From Geothrix sp. (GTDB lineage Bacteria > Acidobacteriota > Holophagae > Holophagales > Holophagaceae): DNA of 64,000 bases. Of the stretch, positions 52,647 through 61,774 are shown piece by piece; the stretch's first letter is position 1; each line of letters starts with the position of its first letter. The DNA is taken from the NCBI GenBank assembly GCA_030824075.1, contig JAVBYJ010000015.1:27206-91205 (forward strand), in the 5' to 3' direction. The translations under genes were made by a program, and so were the position numbers. Under the pieces are notes generated by a model that saw nothing but the letters and a program-made list of their open reading frames with translations, was not told the DNA's origin and ran no database searches.

Positions 52647-55286
52647 TTATTTGATCCTGGTTTTGCCGGTCGGATTCCGGAGGATATCGCGGACCTTGCT
52701 GACCAGTTCCCGGATCCGGAAGGGCTTCTGCAGGAAGCCGTCCGGGGGGAGGTCCGCCAGCGACTCCAGGGATTCTTTCTGGGTGTAGCCGCTGGTCAGC
52801 AGGACGCGCATCTCAGGGTGCATCTCCCGGATGCGACGGAACGCGTCGGCGCCACCCATGCGGGGCATCGTCATATCCAGCAGCACCAGGTCCACGCTTT
52901 CCCGTCCTGATTGAAAGAGCTCCACCGCCTCCAGACCGTCCCGGGCCTCCAGCACGCGGAATCCAGAGGACTCCAGGGCACTGCGGGCCAGGTCGCGGAT
53001 GATGCCTTCGTCGTCCACCACCAGCACCGTACCGGACATGGACAAGGTGGGTTCCGCCTCGGGGACCAGAAGGGTCACGGTGGCCTCTGAGGCGGGGAAG
53101 AGCAGGATGAAGGTGGTGCCTTCCCCCGGGGTGCTTTCCACGTGGATGCCCGCCCGATGCCCGCGGACGATGCCCAGCATGGCGGACAGGCCCAGCCCCC
53201 GTCCGGTGAACTTGGTGGTGAAGAAGGGATCGAAGATGCGGCCGATGGTCTCGGCGTCCATGCCGCAGCCGTCGTCCTCTACTTCCATGCGGACATAGGG
53301 ACCAGGCTCCAGGACCTGGCCAGGAAAATTGGCCGACAGTTCGGCCCGGGAGTAGGACACGGAACGGGTGCGGAGGGTGACGGTGCCCGGGCGGTCACCG
53401 ATGGCCTCGGAGGCGTTGATGACGAGGTTCATGACGACCTGCTGGAACTGGGCGCTGTCCGCCTCCACGGGCGGCAAGCCTGGCTGGAGATCCTGACGCA
53501 GGGCCACCTTCTTGGAAATGGATACCGAGAGCAGATCTCCCATTTCGAGGATGATCGCGTTCAGGTCCAGGGGCCTGATCGAGAAGTGGGCCTTGCCCGC
53601 ATAGGCCAGCAGCTGCCGGGCGAGATCGGATCCGCGCTGAGTGGTGGCCTCGATGCGGTGCAGGGCGCTGCGCAACGCTGGATCGTCCGGGATGCGATCC
53701 ATGGCCACTTCGGTGTTTCCGAGAATGGCCGTGAGCAGGTTGTTGAAGTCATGGGCAATGCCGCCTGCCAGCACCCCCAGGCTTTCCAGCTTCTGCGCCT
53801 GGCGCAGGGCGCTCTCGGCCCGGCGGCGATCGGTGACATCATCGGCAAGGAAGATGGCTCCGATGAACTTGCCGCGTTCGTCTCTCAGGGCCGTGTTGTA
53901 CCAGTCGCACAGGATCCGCTGGCCGGTGCGGGTGAGGTTGTCCATGGTGATGCGCGTGCCCCCGGGGCTGCTGAGCAGGGCCTCCCGGCGCGAGGGCACT
54001 TCCGCTTGGCCATCCTGGGGGATGAGCAAGCGGGGGTCCTGGCCCAGAGCCTCCTCCCGGGAATAGCCGAAGATCCGCTCCGCGGTGGGATTCCACTCCC
54101 GGATCAGGAATGCCGAATCCGTTTCGATCACCGCCAGCGGTGTGTAGGCGAGGTGGCTGCGGTTCCGCTGCAGGGCCTCGTAGAGCGAGGCGTTCATGTT
54201 CTGGGCCAGGTTCAGGGCGCGGATGCGGGTGCCCGCCAAGGACCAAACCACGGCGGCAAGGGAGATGCTGACGGCCAGGCCACCCAGCAGGAGAAACAGA
54301 CTCTGATGACGCCCCTCCGTATCGTAGAAGCCGGGCTTGATGGCATACCGGAGCTGCCATCCCCGCCCCCCGATGTCCAACATGCGCACGGCATCGGGCT
54401 TGCCCCCCGCCGGCCAGTCCGGGGTGGCGTAGAGCCACTGGGGGCCCTGGGCCGCGAAAGCATCCACCAGCTCGAAGGCGACTCCCTGGTCCTCGCCCCG
54501 GGTGATGTCATCGATGAGAGGCTTCAGGAGAATGCCCGCGGACACCAAGCCTCGGAGCGCGGACCGGCGCGCGCCCGGAGCTTCCGGCATTTCCGTCCCC
54601 CAATAGACCGGAACGAAGAGGGCCACGGCGTCCTGTCGGCCCTCCGGCTGCGTGAAGTAGAGCAGACCGGACAATACGGGTTGTCCTGTATCCATCGCCC
54701 GTTCGGCGGCCATCCGCTGCGTGTGGCTGGTGCCTACATCCAGCCCCAGGGCCTTGAGGCTTCGGCTTCCGGGCTCACAGAGCTCGATGATCAGATGGTC
54801 TCCGCCCTGACCGGGATCGCGCAGGGACATGGGATCCGACAGGGGCCGGTGGTACTTCCCCCTGAGCTGCGGGCGCTCCTTCATGAACGTCTCCAGCTCA
54901 GAAGCCGGCACGCGGCTGATGAACGCGAGACTGGTCAGGCCTGGATGGCGGACGGCCAGCTCCAGACGGGCCACATAGGTATGCCACTGCTCGACGGAGA
55001 GATGGAGGGGCTCGCTCGCAAAGAATCCCTGGGCCCCTCGGGCCAGGTCCTCGTAGCGGCCCAGCCGGTTCTGCAGGCCCTGTTCCGTGCGGCTCACGAA
55101 GCGGTTGAGGCGCAGGATGTCGCGGCGCTCCTGGGCCTGGCGGGAGGCGTTCCAGGCGATCAACGTCGCGCCCAGACTCACCATCAGTACCACCAGCGCC
55201 AAGAGCCAAGGCCCGCGGGCGTGAACCGGTGCGGGAGCTGGCTGGTCTGGGAGAATGGACATGAGGTGGCCCGGGGATCGCCCCAT
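52647..55286 (-). CDS. Hybrid sensor histidine kinase with CHASE domain
   Basis: The 879-residue protein has a transmembrane helix (about 28-45), a CHASE domain (about 70-300), a second helix (about 330-350), a PAS domain (about 375-490), HisKA with H near 512 in IAHDFNNL, an HATPase domain (FQQVVMNLVINASEAIGD, EDDGCGMDAET) and a receiver with D near 804 in LVLLDMTMP. It is closely related to the kinase at 17377-19896. The ligand is unknown. Start codons at 55286 and 55262 are both possible; neither has an SD. Confidence 0.9.
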   Translation of the reverse strand: MGRSPGHLMSILPDQPAPAPVHARGPWLLALVVLMVSLGATLIAWNASRQAQERRDILRLNRFVSRTEQGLQNRLGRYEDLARGAQGFFASEPLHLSVEQWHTYVARLELAVRHPGLTSLAFISRVPASELETFMKERPQLRGKYHRPLSDPMSLRDPGQGGDHLIIELCEPGSRSLKALGLDVGTSHTQRMAAERAMDTGQPVLSGLLYFTQPEGRQDAVALFVPVYWGTEMPEAPGARRSALRGLVSAGILLKPLIDDITRGEDQGVAFELVDAFAAQGPQWLYATPDWPAGGKPDAVRMLDIGGRGWQLRYAIKPGFYDTEGRHQSLFLLLGGLAVSISLAAVVWSLAGTRIRALNLAQNMNASLYEALQRNRSHLAYTPLAVIETDSAFLIREWNPTAERIFGYSREEALGQDPRLLIPQDGQAEVPSRREALLSSPGGTRITMDNLTRTGQRILCDWYNTALRDERGKFIGAIFLADDVTDRRRAESALRQAQKLESLGVLAGGIAHDFNNLLTAILGNTEVAMDRIPDDPALRSALHRIEATTQRGSDLARQLLAYAGKAHFSIRPLDLNAIILEMGDLLSVSISKKVALRQDLQPGLPPVEADSAQFQQVVMNLVINASEAIGDRPGTVTLRTRSVSYSRAELSANFPGQVLEPGPYVRMEVEDDGCGMDAETIGRIFDPFFTTKFTGRGLGLSAMLGIVRGHRAGIHVESTPGEGTTFILLFPASEATVTLLVPEAEPTLSMSGTVLVVDDEGIIRDLARSALESSGFRVLEARDGLEAVELFQSGRESVDLVLLDMTMPRMGGADAFRRIREMHPEMRVLLTSGYTQKESLESLADLPPDGFLQKPFRIRELVSKVRDILRNPTGKTRIK

Positions 55287-55357
55287 GGTAACGGTCTTTT
55301 GAGGCGAGGCAGGTCAACCCGGTGGGCCTTGGATTCTGCCTTGCGGTAGGGTGGAAG

Positions 55358-55819
55358 ATGCCGGAGGCCCGTGTGGACCTGCTTGATGATTTCCTGCCCT
55401 ACGCCCAGGGTTGCCTGAAACACCCCTCGGAGCGGGCCCGCCTCGGGACCATCCTCACCCAGTGGACCGCCAAATGGCAGGGGAAGCACCGGATCCTCGA
55501 CTACTCCCGCAGCCATCACGGGGCCTTCCTCCACTTCAATCAGTTCATGGATGGAAAGTGGGTGCAGGCCTTCACCTTCGTGGCCACGAAGCGCGAAGGC
55601 GTCTGCCTGCGAGGACCTGAACCGGATCGCACCCGAAAGGCCCACAAGTATCGACACAATCCCCTGAACACCGCCTCGCTGGATGCCCTCTTCGAGGCCT
55701 GGTCCCTGCATCTCGAGGCCCGACCCGCAGGACATGCGGTGGAGTTCTTCCTGGAGGAGACACCGGACGAGGTCTGGGTGGCCTGCCTGGCGGAAGTGCT
55801 GGTTCATCTCGGGACCTGA
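55358..55819 (+). CDS. Conserved-looking protein of unknown function
   Basis: The 153-residue protein has no signal peptide or membrane helix. It contains the histidine-rich stretch SRSHHGAFLHFNQFMDGKW and KAHKYRHNPLNTASLDALFE. I do not recognise the family. The ATG at 55358 follows GGTGGAAG. It lies divergent from the kinase and upstream of the phe leader. Confidence 0.6.
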   Translation: MPEARVDLLDDFLPYAQGCLKHPSERARLGTILTQWTAKWQGKHRILDYSRSHHGAFLHFNQFMDGKWVQAFTFVATKREGVCLRGPEPDRTRKAHKYRHNPLNTASLDALFEAWSLHLEARPAGHAVEFFLEETPDEVWVACLAEVLVHLGT

Positions 55820-55865
55820 GCCCTTGCGGAGGTCCCCCGGGTTCGGGCAAGGTGTCAGGACTGCC

Positions 55866-55934
55866 ATGTGGATCCCTCGCCGCTTTTTCGCCTTTAGCTT
55901 TCGCACCTTGGGTGCGGGGGTCGGCGGCATCTAG
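55866..55934 (+). CDS. pheL: phe leader peptide
   Basis: A 22-residue frame starts MWIPRRFFAFSFR, with four phenylalanines in six residues, and ends in TAG at 55932-55934. It is followed by a terminator and then pheA. The layout is that of a phenylalanine attenuator. The SD is weak (AAGGTG). Confidence 0.78.
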   Translation: MWIPRRFFAFSFRTLGAGVGGI

Positions 55935-55987
55935 TTTTCAACCGCTTCAGCCTTCGCCCCCGAGACCTTCCAGGCTCGGGGGTTTTT
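55902..55987 (+). promoter_or_regulatory. Phenylalanine attenuator of pheA
   Basis: Segment 1 CGCACC (55902-55907), right after the Phe codons, pairs with segment 2 GGTGCG (55911-55916). Segment 2/3 pairing is CGGGGGT (55915-55921) with GCCCCCG (55956-55962), six pairs plus a G-T wobble, as antiterminator. The terminator is CCCCCGAG (55957-55964) with CTCGGGGG (55975-55982) and a T-run of five. Stalling on Phe codons would mask segment 1 and favour the antiterminator. Confidence 0.72.
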
Positions 55988-56003
55988 CTTGGTGGGTGCC
56001 CGC

Positions 56004-57101
56004 ATGACTCCAACGCCGATCGATCCCCTGAAGCACCTCCGTCAGGCCATTGATGCCGTGGACGACGAAGTGCTGGCGCTGCTCAATCGGCGGGCGGGGC
56101 TCGCCGCGCAGGTGGGGCTGCTGAAGCTGGCCGCCGCGCCCGAGACCCTGTTCCATGCCCCCAGACGTGAACGCGAAATTCTCGCCCGCCTCGAAGCGGA
56201 GAACGGCGGCCCCTTCCCGGCCACGGCGGTGCGCACGATCTTCCAGGAAATCATGAGTGCCTGCCTCAGCCTGGAGAAGCCGCTCCGGGTAGCCTTCCTG
56301 GGGCCCGAAGGCAGCTTCACGCACCTGGCGGCGCGCCACCAGTTCGGCGGCTCCAGCCAGCCCCTTCCCCTGGGCACCATTCAGGCGGTCTTCCAGGCCG
56401 TGGAGCGTGCGCGGGCGGATTATGGCGTGGTGCCTGTGGAGAATGCCACCGAAGGCGCGGTGGATTCCACGCTCGACGCCTTTCTCGACAGTCCCTTGCG
56501 GATCTGCGCGGAAATCCTGCTGCCCGTGGACCAGGCCCTGCTGCTGCGGCCTGAGCTGGAGCTGGGGGCCGTGCGCCGGGTCTATTCCCACCCTCAGGCG
56601 CTGGGCCAATGCCGCCGCTGGCTGGAGGCGCACCTGCCGCAGGCGGACCGGATCGAGGCCCCTTCGACCTCGGAGGCTGCCCGACTCGCCCGGGAGGACG
56701 CCGAGGGGGCGGCTGTGGCCTCCGAGCTGGCGGCCGAGCTGTTTGGCCTCAAAGTGGCCGAAACCCGGATCCAGGACCTGGCCGCCAACGCCACTCGCTT
56801 CCTTGTGCTGGGCTCAAAGGTCGCAGAACCCACGGGCCGCGACCGCACCACCCTGCTGGCCATGGCGCAGGATGGCCCCGGAGCCCTGCTCCGCCTGCTG
56901 GAACCCCTGGCCCGCCGCGGCCTGAACCTCAGCCGCATCCAGAGCCGCCCCACCCGGCGGAAGCTCTGGGAGTACGCGTTCTTCCTCGATGTGGAAGGTC
57001 ATGCGGCGGATCCCCTCCTGGCCGAGGCCCTCGTTGACCTGCAGGGGGCGTGCGCGTCGTTGAAGGTCCTGGGCAGCTACCCGCGGGCGGGGGAGGGCTG
57101 A
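56004..57101 (+). CDS. pheA: Chorismate mutase/prephenate dehydratase
   Basis: The 365-residue P-protein makes phenylpyruvate from chorismate. It has an N-terminal chorismate mutase helix bundle (about 1-90, KHLRQAIDAVDDEVLALLNRR), the dehydratase (about 95-275, VAFLGPEGSFTHLAA, VPVENATEGAVDSTLD, NATRFLVLGS) and a C-terminal ACT domain (DGPGALLRLLEPLARRGLNL, IQSRP, YAFFLDVEGH) for phenylalanine feedback. The ATG at 56004 has GGTGGG upstream. A Phe leader and terminator lie before it. Confidence 0.95.
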   Translation: MTPTPIDPLKHLRQAIDAVDDEVLALLNRRAGLAAQVGLLKLAAAPETLFHAPRREREILARLEAENGGPFPATAVRTIFQEIMSACLSLEKPLRVAFLGPEGSFTHLAARHQFGGSSQPLPLGTIQAVFQAVERARADYGVVPVENATEGAVDSTLDAFLDSPLRICAEILLPVDQALLLRPELELGAVRRVYSHPQALGQCRRWLEAHLPQADRIEAPSTSEAARLAREDAEGAAVASELAAELFGLKVAETRIQDLAANATRFLVLGSKVAEPTGRDRTTLLAMAQDGPGALLRLLEPLARRGLNLSRIQSRPTRRKLWEYAFFLDVEGHAADPLLAEALVDLQGACASLKVLGSYPRAGEG

Positions 57102-57105
57102 GCGC

Positions 57106-58092
57106 CTACTTGGCCACGCTCCACGCCATCTGGTTCCGGTAGTCCTTCACGAACAGCTTCTGCTCCGCGGAGTAGTTGCACCCGCCGCCGGTGCTGGCGG
57201 GACCGATGGCGACAAGCCCGAGGTCGATCCGTTCGGGGAAGGTGGCCAGAATGCGATCCACCGCCTTCTGGGCGGAGAAGCCCTTGGCGAGCAGATCGTA
57301 AGTGGCCTTGGCGACCAGGCGCTTGACGATGTCCTCGCCATTGCCGGTGCAGGCCACGGCACCCTTTGGACCCGCATAGATGCCCGCGCCGTACATGGGC
57401 ACGTCCCCCACGCGGCCGTAGAAGGTGATGGTGGTGCCCCCCGTGCTGATGGCGGCCGCAAAGCGGCCACGGGCATCCCGGGTCACGCAGCCCACGGTAT
57501 CGGGTGAACCCAGGGCCTCCTTCAGCGGCGTGGGGAAGTTCCACCCCTGCTTCCAGTCGTAGCGTTTCCAGGCCTCGATCTGGCGGGGATCCGAGCCCTG
57601 GAGGATGGTCTGCACGCGCTCGAAGCGGGCGCGATTTTCGGAACAGGTTGGGTCGTAGTCGGGGAAGCCCATGACCCGGGCGAAGCGGGTGGCGCCCTCG
57701 CCCACGATGAGGAGGTGGGGCGTGTCCATGATCTTCCGCGCCACCAGCACGGGGTTCCTCACGCGCTCGATGGCGGCCACGGCGCCAAAGGAGCCCGTCT
57801 CACCATCCATGCAGGCGGCATCCATCTGGATGGTTTTCCCGTCGAGGCGGATGTTGGCGCCGGTGCCTGCGTTGAAGCGGGGGTCATCCTCCAGAATCAC
57901 CACACCGGCCAGGGCGGCGTCGAGGGCAGGGCCCCCGGCGATCAGGACCGCCAAGGCCTTCGCCGCCGCGCGATCGGTGCCGTCCATGCGGGTTCGCGGA
58001 CTCCCGGCGCCGCCATGGACGACCACGGCAGGGGGTGCCGCGGGTAGAAGCGTGGTCAGGGCGGTCAGGAAAAGCGGGCTGAGGCATCGCAT
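57106..58092 (-). CDS. Isoaspartyl peptidase/type 2 L-asparaginase
   Basis: The 328-residue protein starts with a signal peptide (MRCLSPLFLTALTTLLPAAPP). It has the Ntn-hydrolase features VVVHGGAGSP, NAGTGANIRLDGKTIQMDA, and the cleavage-site threonine in DTVGCVTRDARGRFAAAISTGG, where self-processing leaves T as nucleophile. It would split isoaspartyl peptides or asparagine in the periplasm. The frame extends upstream to 58596 but overlaps moaA and was rejected. It lies 13 bp downstream of moaA. Confidence 0.88.
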   Translation of the reverse strand: MRCLSPLFLTALTTLLPAAPPAVVVHGGAGSPRTRMDGTDRAAAKALAVLIAGGPALDAALAGVVILEDDPRFNAGTGANIRLDGKTIQMDAACMDGETGSFGAVAAIERVRNPVLVARKIMDTPHLLIVGEGATRFARVMGFPDYDPTCSENRARFERVQTILQGSDPRQIEAWKRYDWKQGWNFPTPLKEALGSPDTVGCVTRDARGRFAAAISTGGTTITFYGRVGDVPMYGAGIYAGPKGAVACTGNGEDIVKRLVAKATYDLLAKGFSAQKAVDRILATFPERIDLGLVAIGPASTGGGCNYSAEQKLFVKDYRNQMAWSVAK

Positions 58093-58105
58093 GGAAGTCC
58101 TTGAG

Positions 58106-59110
58106 TCATCCGCCGATGTGGGACATCTCGACGCGGGGCAGGCCTGGGGTGTCCGCGCGCCGCAGCTCGGAATAGCGGTCCGTGCGGCGCTTCCAGTGGA
58201 AGGACAGGAGGGAGGCGATATCTGGATCCCCGTGGCCACTCCGGAGGAAGCCCTTGAGATCCAGGCCTTCACCTGCAAAGAGGCAGGTGTAGAGATGGCC
58301 ATCGGCGGATAGGCGCGCACGGTCGCAGCTGCGGCAGAAGGGCGCGGTGACCGACGCGATGAGGCCCACCTCGCCTTTGCCATCGCGGTAGCGCCAGCCC
58401 CGTGCCACGGCTCCCTCCGAGGTGGTGAGGGGCTCCATCGGCCACCGGGCGTGCAGGGTCCGGTGGACCTCGGCGGCGGGGACCACGGATTCCAGGCGCC
58501 AGCCGTTCGTGGTGCCCACGTCCATGAATTCGATGAAGCGCAGGGTGTGCCCCTGCTCCCGGGCGAAGGCGGCCAGGTCGAGAATCTCGTCATCATTCAC
58601 GCCGCGCTGGAGCACGCAGTTGAGCTTGAGGGGGCCGAACCCGGCGGCACGGGCAGCCTCCAGGCCCCCCAGCACCCGGGACAGGGGCAGGTCCGTGTCG
58701 CTCAGCGCCTGGAAGCGGTCGGGGCGCAGGGTGTCGAGGCTCACGGTCAGGCGACGAAGGCCCGCAGCGCGCAGGGCCGGCGCCAGCTCCGGGAGCAGAA
58801 CGCCGTTGGTGGTCAGTGCCAGATCCTCCAGCCCAGGTACCGCGGCCAGCATCCGCACCAGGCTCGGAAGCTCCCGGCGCATGAGGGGCTCACCCCCGGT
58901 GAGGCGGACCTTGGTGACGCCCAGTCCGGTGAAGATTCGTGTCAGGCGGGTGATCTCCTCGAAACTGAGGAGGGCCTCCCGGGGCAGGAAGGGGTAGTCC
59001 GGTCCGAAGACATCCTTGGGCATGCAATAGCTGCAACGGAAGTTGCAGCGGTCGGTGACCGAAAGGCGGAGGGCCTTGAGGGGGCGGCTGAGGGTGTCGA
59101 GGGGCGCCAT
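58106..59110 (-). CDS. moaA: GTP 3',8-cyclase (molybdenum cofactor)
   Basis: The 334-residue radical SAM enzyme starts molybdopterin synthesis from GTP. The N-terminal cluster motif is CNFRCSYC and the C-terminal cluster is formed by CRSCDRARLSADGHLYTCLF. LTGGEPLMR and the arginine-rich end support MoaA. The start at 59110 has GAGGG directly upstream; an in-frame GTG at 59143 is an alternative. Confidence 0.93.
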   Translation of the reverse strand: MAPLDTLSRPLKALRLSVTDRCNFRCSYCMPKDVFGPDYPFLPREALLSFEEITRLTRIFTGLGVTKVRLTGGEPLMRRELPSLVRMLAAVPGLEDLALTTNGVLLPELAPALRAAGLRRLTVSLDTLRPDRFQALSDTDLPLSRVLGGLEAARAAGFGPLKLNCVLQRGVNDDEILDLAAFAREQGHTLRFIEFMDVGTTNGWRLESVVPAAEVHRTLHARWPMEPLTTSEGAVARGWRYRDGKGEVGLIASVTAPFCRSCDRARLSADGHLYTCLFAGEGLDLKGFLRSGHGDPDIASLLSFHWKRRTDRYSELRRADTPGLPRVEMSHIGG

Positions 59111-59171
59111 ATCCCTCAAGCATAAATCCCCCTGGGCGGTCACAATGGATTGTTTGGGTGGACAAGAAGAT

Positions 59172-60413
59172 ATGGGCTTTTTCGATCGATTCCGTTCCCG
59201 CGCCGAGGAGGCGCCGCTGCCAGGGCTGGCGGCTCTGCTGGAGGCCCGGGGCCTGCCGTCGGACCTGCCGGGGCTGGCGGCTCTGGCGCCGGGGTTCGAG
59301 GCGCACCGCCGGGCGGAGGAGCGGGAGAGCTGGGTCGAGGCCGTGGCCGAGTTGCAGCGGCAGGGGCTGCCCCTGCCTGAGCCATGGATTGACGCCCAGG
59401 ATCACGTGCTGCCGGAACTGGTGCCCGCTTGGCGCGCCGAACGCGAAGGCCGCTGGAGTCGCGCCTTCATTGATGGTTTGAGTCAGCGGATTCTCGTGGG
59501 CGACCGGGTGATGCCCACCGCCTGGCTGACCCTCTGGGATCAGTCCGCCGACGATGTGCTGGATCTGGCCTTGGATCACCTCCGCCACCGGAGCGAAGGT
59601 GGGTTCGAGCGGCTGCCGTCCGGGACCTACCGCAGCCCCTGGCGCGACGGATTCGACGCTGCCCGGCTGCTGCTGCCTGAGGTGTGGTGCGGTCTCTTCA
59701 AGGATCAGCACCCCTTTCTCGCCATTCCCTCCGCCGATACGCTGCTCGCGGTGCCCCAGATTCTGCTGCCCAAGCTCATGGACGAGGTGGGCCGGGTGAT
59801 GCAGGCGGGTGGCCCTCTGATCCAGTTGGCGGTGATGGAGCGCATTGACGACAAGCTGATGACCGCCCGGTTGCAGGACCCACATCCCATGTCCTCGCCG
59901 CAGAGGGAATTGAAACATCTGGATCTCATGGAGGCCCTGCGGAACCAGGAACGGGATCTTGATCCCAGCCTGGGCCGTCCGGCCGCCATCGCCCTGCTGA
60001 AGACCAATCAAGGTAAGCCGCTCACCGTGGCCACCTGGATGGCCGGGGCGCCGGTGCTCCTGCCGGAGGCCGACCTCATCGCCTTCTCGACCGAAAACGG
60101 CGAGGCCCTGGGCATCTACGCCCGCCAGACCCTGCCCCGGATCCACGAGCTGAAGGGGGAAGCCGTCACCATCTGGGGCCCACGCCGGGTGCGCTACGAG
60201 GGCTTCCCCACGGCCGAACAGTTGTCCCGCCTCGAACGCTTCGCCTCTGCCGAGCAGATGAAGGTGCTCCAGACCCCGGCGGGTGCCCGACCGGCACCGG
60301 CTGCGCCAGCGCCCAGACCCGTACCGGGAGGAGGGCAGTTCAGTACCCAGGGCGTCCCCTCCCTTCCCCGCCACCTTCAGAGCGCGGGACTCGGCGTGCA
60401 GGACAAGGACTGA
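59172..60413 (+). CDS. DUF1444-like protein of unknown function
   Basis: This 413-residue protein has a central region RSPWRDGFDAARLLLPEVWC and AIPSADTLLAVPQILLP, which recalls DUF1444 (YtpQ). A second conserved-looking part is VATWMAGAPVLLPEADLIAF. The C-terminal 50 residues are Pro/Ala-rich and disordered. No signal peptide is present. Function is unknown. The ATG at 59172 has AGAAG upstream, and the next gene follows by 5 bp, so both may be cotranscribed. Confidence 0.6.
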   Translation: MGFFDRFRSRAEEAPLPGLAALLEARGLPSDLPGLAALAPGFEAHRRAEERESWVEAVAELQRQGLPLPEPWIDAQDHVLPELVPAWRAEREGRWSRAFIDGLSQRILVGDRVMPTAWLTLWDQSADDVLDLALDHLRHRSEGGFERLPSGTYRSPWRDGFDAARLLLPEVWCGLFKDQHPFLAIPSADTLLAVPQILLPKLMDEVGRVMQAGGPLIQLAVMERIDDKLMTARLQDPHPMSSPQRELKHLDLMEALRNQERDLDPSLGRPAAIALLKTNQGKPLTVATWMAGAPVLLPEADLIAFSTENGEALGIYARQTLPRIHELKGEAVTIWGPRRVRYEGFPTAEQLSRLERFASAEQMKVLQTPAGARPAPAAPAPRPVPGGGQFSTQGVPSLPRHLQSAGLGVQDKD

Positions 60414-60418
60414 TTTCC

Positions 60419-61774
60419 ATGTTCCTGGCCGTTCTCCTCGCGGTGCAGGGCGTGGCCGATCCGGTTCGAGTTCCTGCGAACCCCCAGGCCAGCGTGGTGC
60501 TGGTGCGGGCCCAATTCGGCGACAGGGGCCAAGGGCGCCAGGGCAGCGGGGTGGTCGTTGCTCCAGGTCTGGTGGCCACCAATGCCCATGTGGTGGAGGG
60601 TGGCCACGGTCTGGCGGTGTTCCGGGGGACCGAGCGATGGAGCGTCACCCAGGTCCGGGTGGACCACCTTCGGGATCTCTGCCTGATGACCGTACCCGGG
60701 CTGCCCCTGCCTGCTGCCGCACCGGGGCTGGAACCGATCAGCGTCGGCCAAGGGGTGGTCACGGTGGGATATCCCGGTGGACAGGGCCCCCAGGTGGTCC
60801 CGGGGCGATTGCTGGGGGTCTGGCACTACGGCGATAGCCACCTGCTCCAGAGCGATGCGGCCACCCACCCGGGCAACAGTGGCGGGGGTTTGTTCGATGC
60901 CAGTGGACGTCTCCTCGGACTCACCACCTTCACCTTCGCCCAGAACGCGCGGTTGAACTTTTCGGTGCCCGTGAGCTGGATCCAGGAGCTGGCGGCCCTC
61001 GCGCCGGAACTTCCATGGCCGCGGCACCAGGTTTACCAGGAGCGCCCTCCCGCTGATTTCCTGGCGGATCTGGCCGAGGATCCCCGCAACTGGCCCGCCT
61101 GGGAAGTGGTGGCCCGGCAGTGGACGGCTTCGAATGAAGCGGATCCCGATGCCTGGATGGCCTTGGGATTGGCCCTGGATCGGCTCGCCCGGAAGGATGC
61201 GGAGGCGGGCCAGGGGACACCCCTGGCGCTGCTGGCCGAGTCGGTTGGGGCCTATGAACGCTCGGTCCATCTCCGCCCCCAGGCCAAGGGCTGGAACAAC
61301 CTGGGCGTGGCCCTGGAGGCCATGAATCGCTTTGATGACGCGGAGCGGGCCTTCCAGGAAGCCGTCCGCTTCGACGCTGGGTATGGCACGGCCTGGCTGA
61401 ACATGGGCATCGCGAGGTCCAACGCCGGACGCTTCAAGGAGGCGGTGGAGGCCTTCTCCAGGGGCGTGGGGCTCCGGCCGGATGATGCCAGCGCCTGGGT
61501 CAGGCTCGCCCAGGCCCAGCGTTTGTCGGGGGCCACGAAAGCCGCTGCGGAGACCCTGATCATCGCGCTCCGGTACCGCCCGCAAGCGGCCGACCTCTGG
61601 TTGGATCTGGGTTTGCTTGAAGTGAGGCTGAAGCACCTGGAGGCGGCAACAGCGATCCTGGACCGGCTGCGCGCCATGGACACACCCCTGGCGGATCGGT
61701 TGGACGCCGCCCTCCACGCCATCAGATCAGGCCGATCTCCCGCAGGCGCTGCAGCAGGAAAGCCTGGGCGGTGA
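60419..61774 (+). CDS. Trypsin-like serine protease with TPR repeats
   Basis: The 451-residue protein starts with a short hydrophobic signal-like segment (MFLAVLLAVQGVAD). The protease part (about 20-200) has the catalytic triad: His in VATNAHVV, Asp in HLRDLCLM, Ser in HPGNSGGG. Several TPRs follow (about 230-430: WNNLGVALEAMNRFDDAERA, WLNMGIARSNAGRFKEAVEA). No PDZ domain is seen, unlike DegP. TPRs may bind partners or substrates. The 3' end overlaps the convergent oxygenase gene by 53 bp. Confidence 0.85.
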   Translation: MFLAVLLAVQGVADPVRVPANPQASVVLVRAQFGDRGQGRQGSGVVVAPGLVATNAHVVEGGHGLAVFRGTERWSVTQVRVDHLRDLCLMTVPGLPLPAAAPGLEPISVGQGVVTVGYPGGQGPQVVPGRLLGVWHYGDSHLLQSDAATHPGNSGGGLFDASGRLLGLTTFTFAQNARLNFSVPVSWIQELAALAPELPWPRHQVYQERPPADFLADLAEDPRNWPAWEVVARQWTASNEADPDAWMALGLALDRLARKDAEAGQGTPLALLAESVGAYERSVHLRPQAKGWNNLGVALEAMNRFDDAERAFQEAVRFDAGYGTAWLNMGIARSNAGRFKEAVEAFSRGVGLRPDDASAWVRLAQAQRLSGATKAAAETLIIALRYRPQAADLWLDLGLLEVRLKHLEAATAILDRLRAMDTPLADRLDAALHAIRSGRSPAGAAAGKPGR

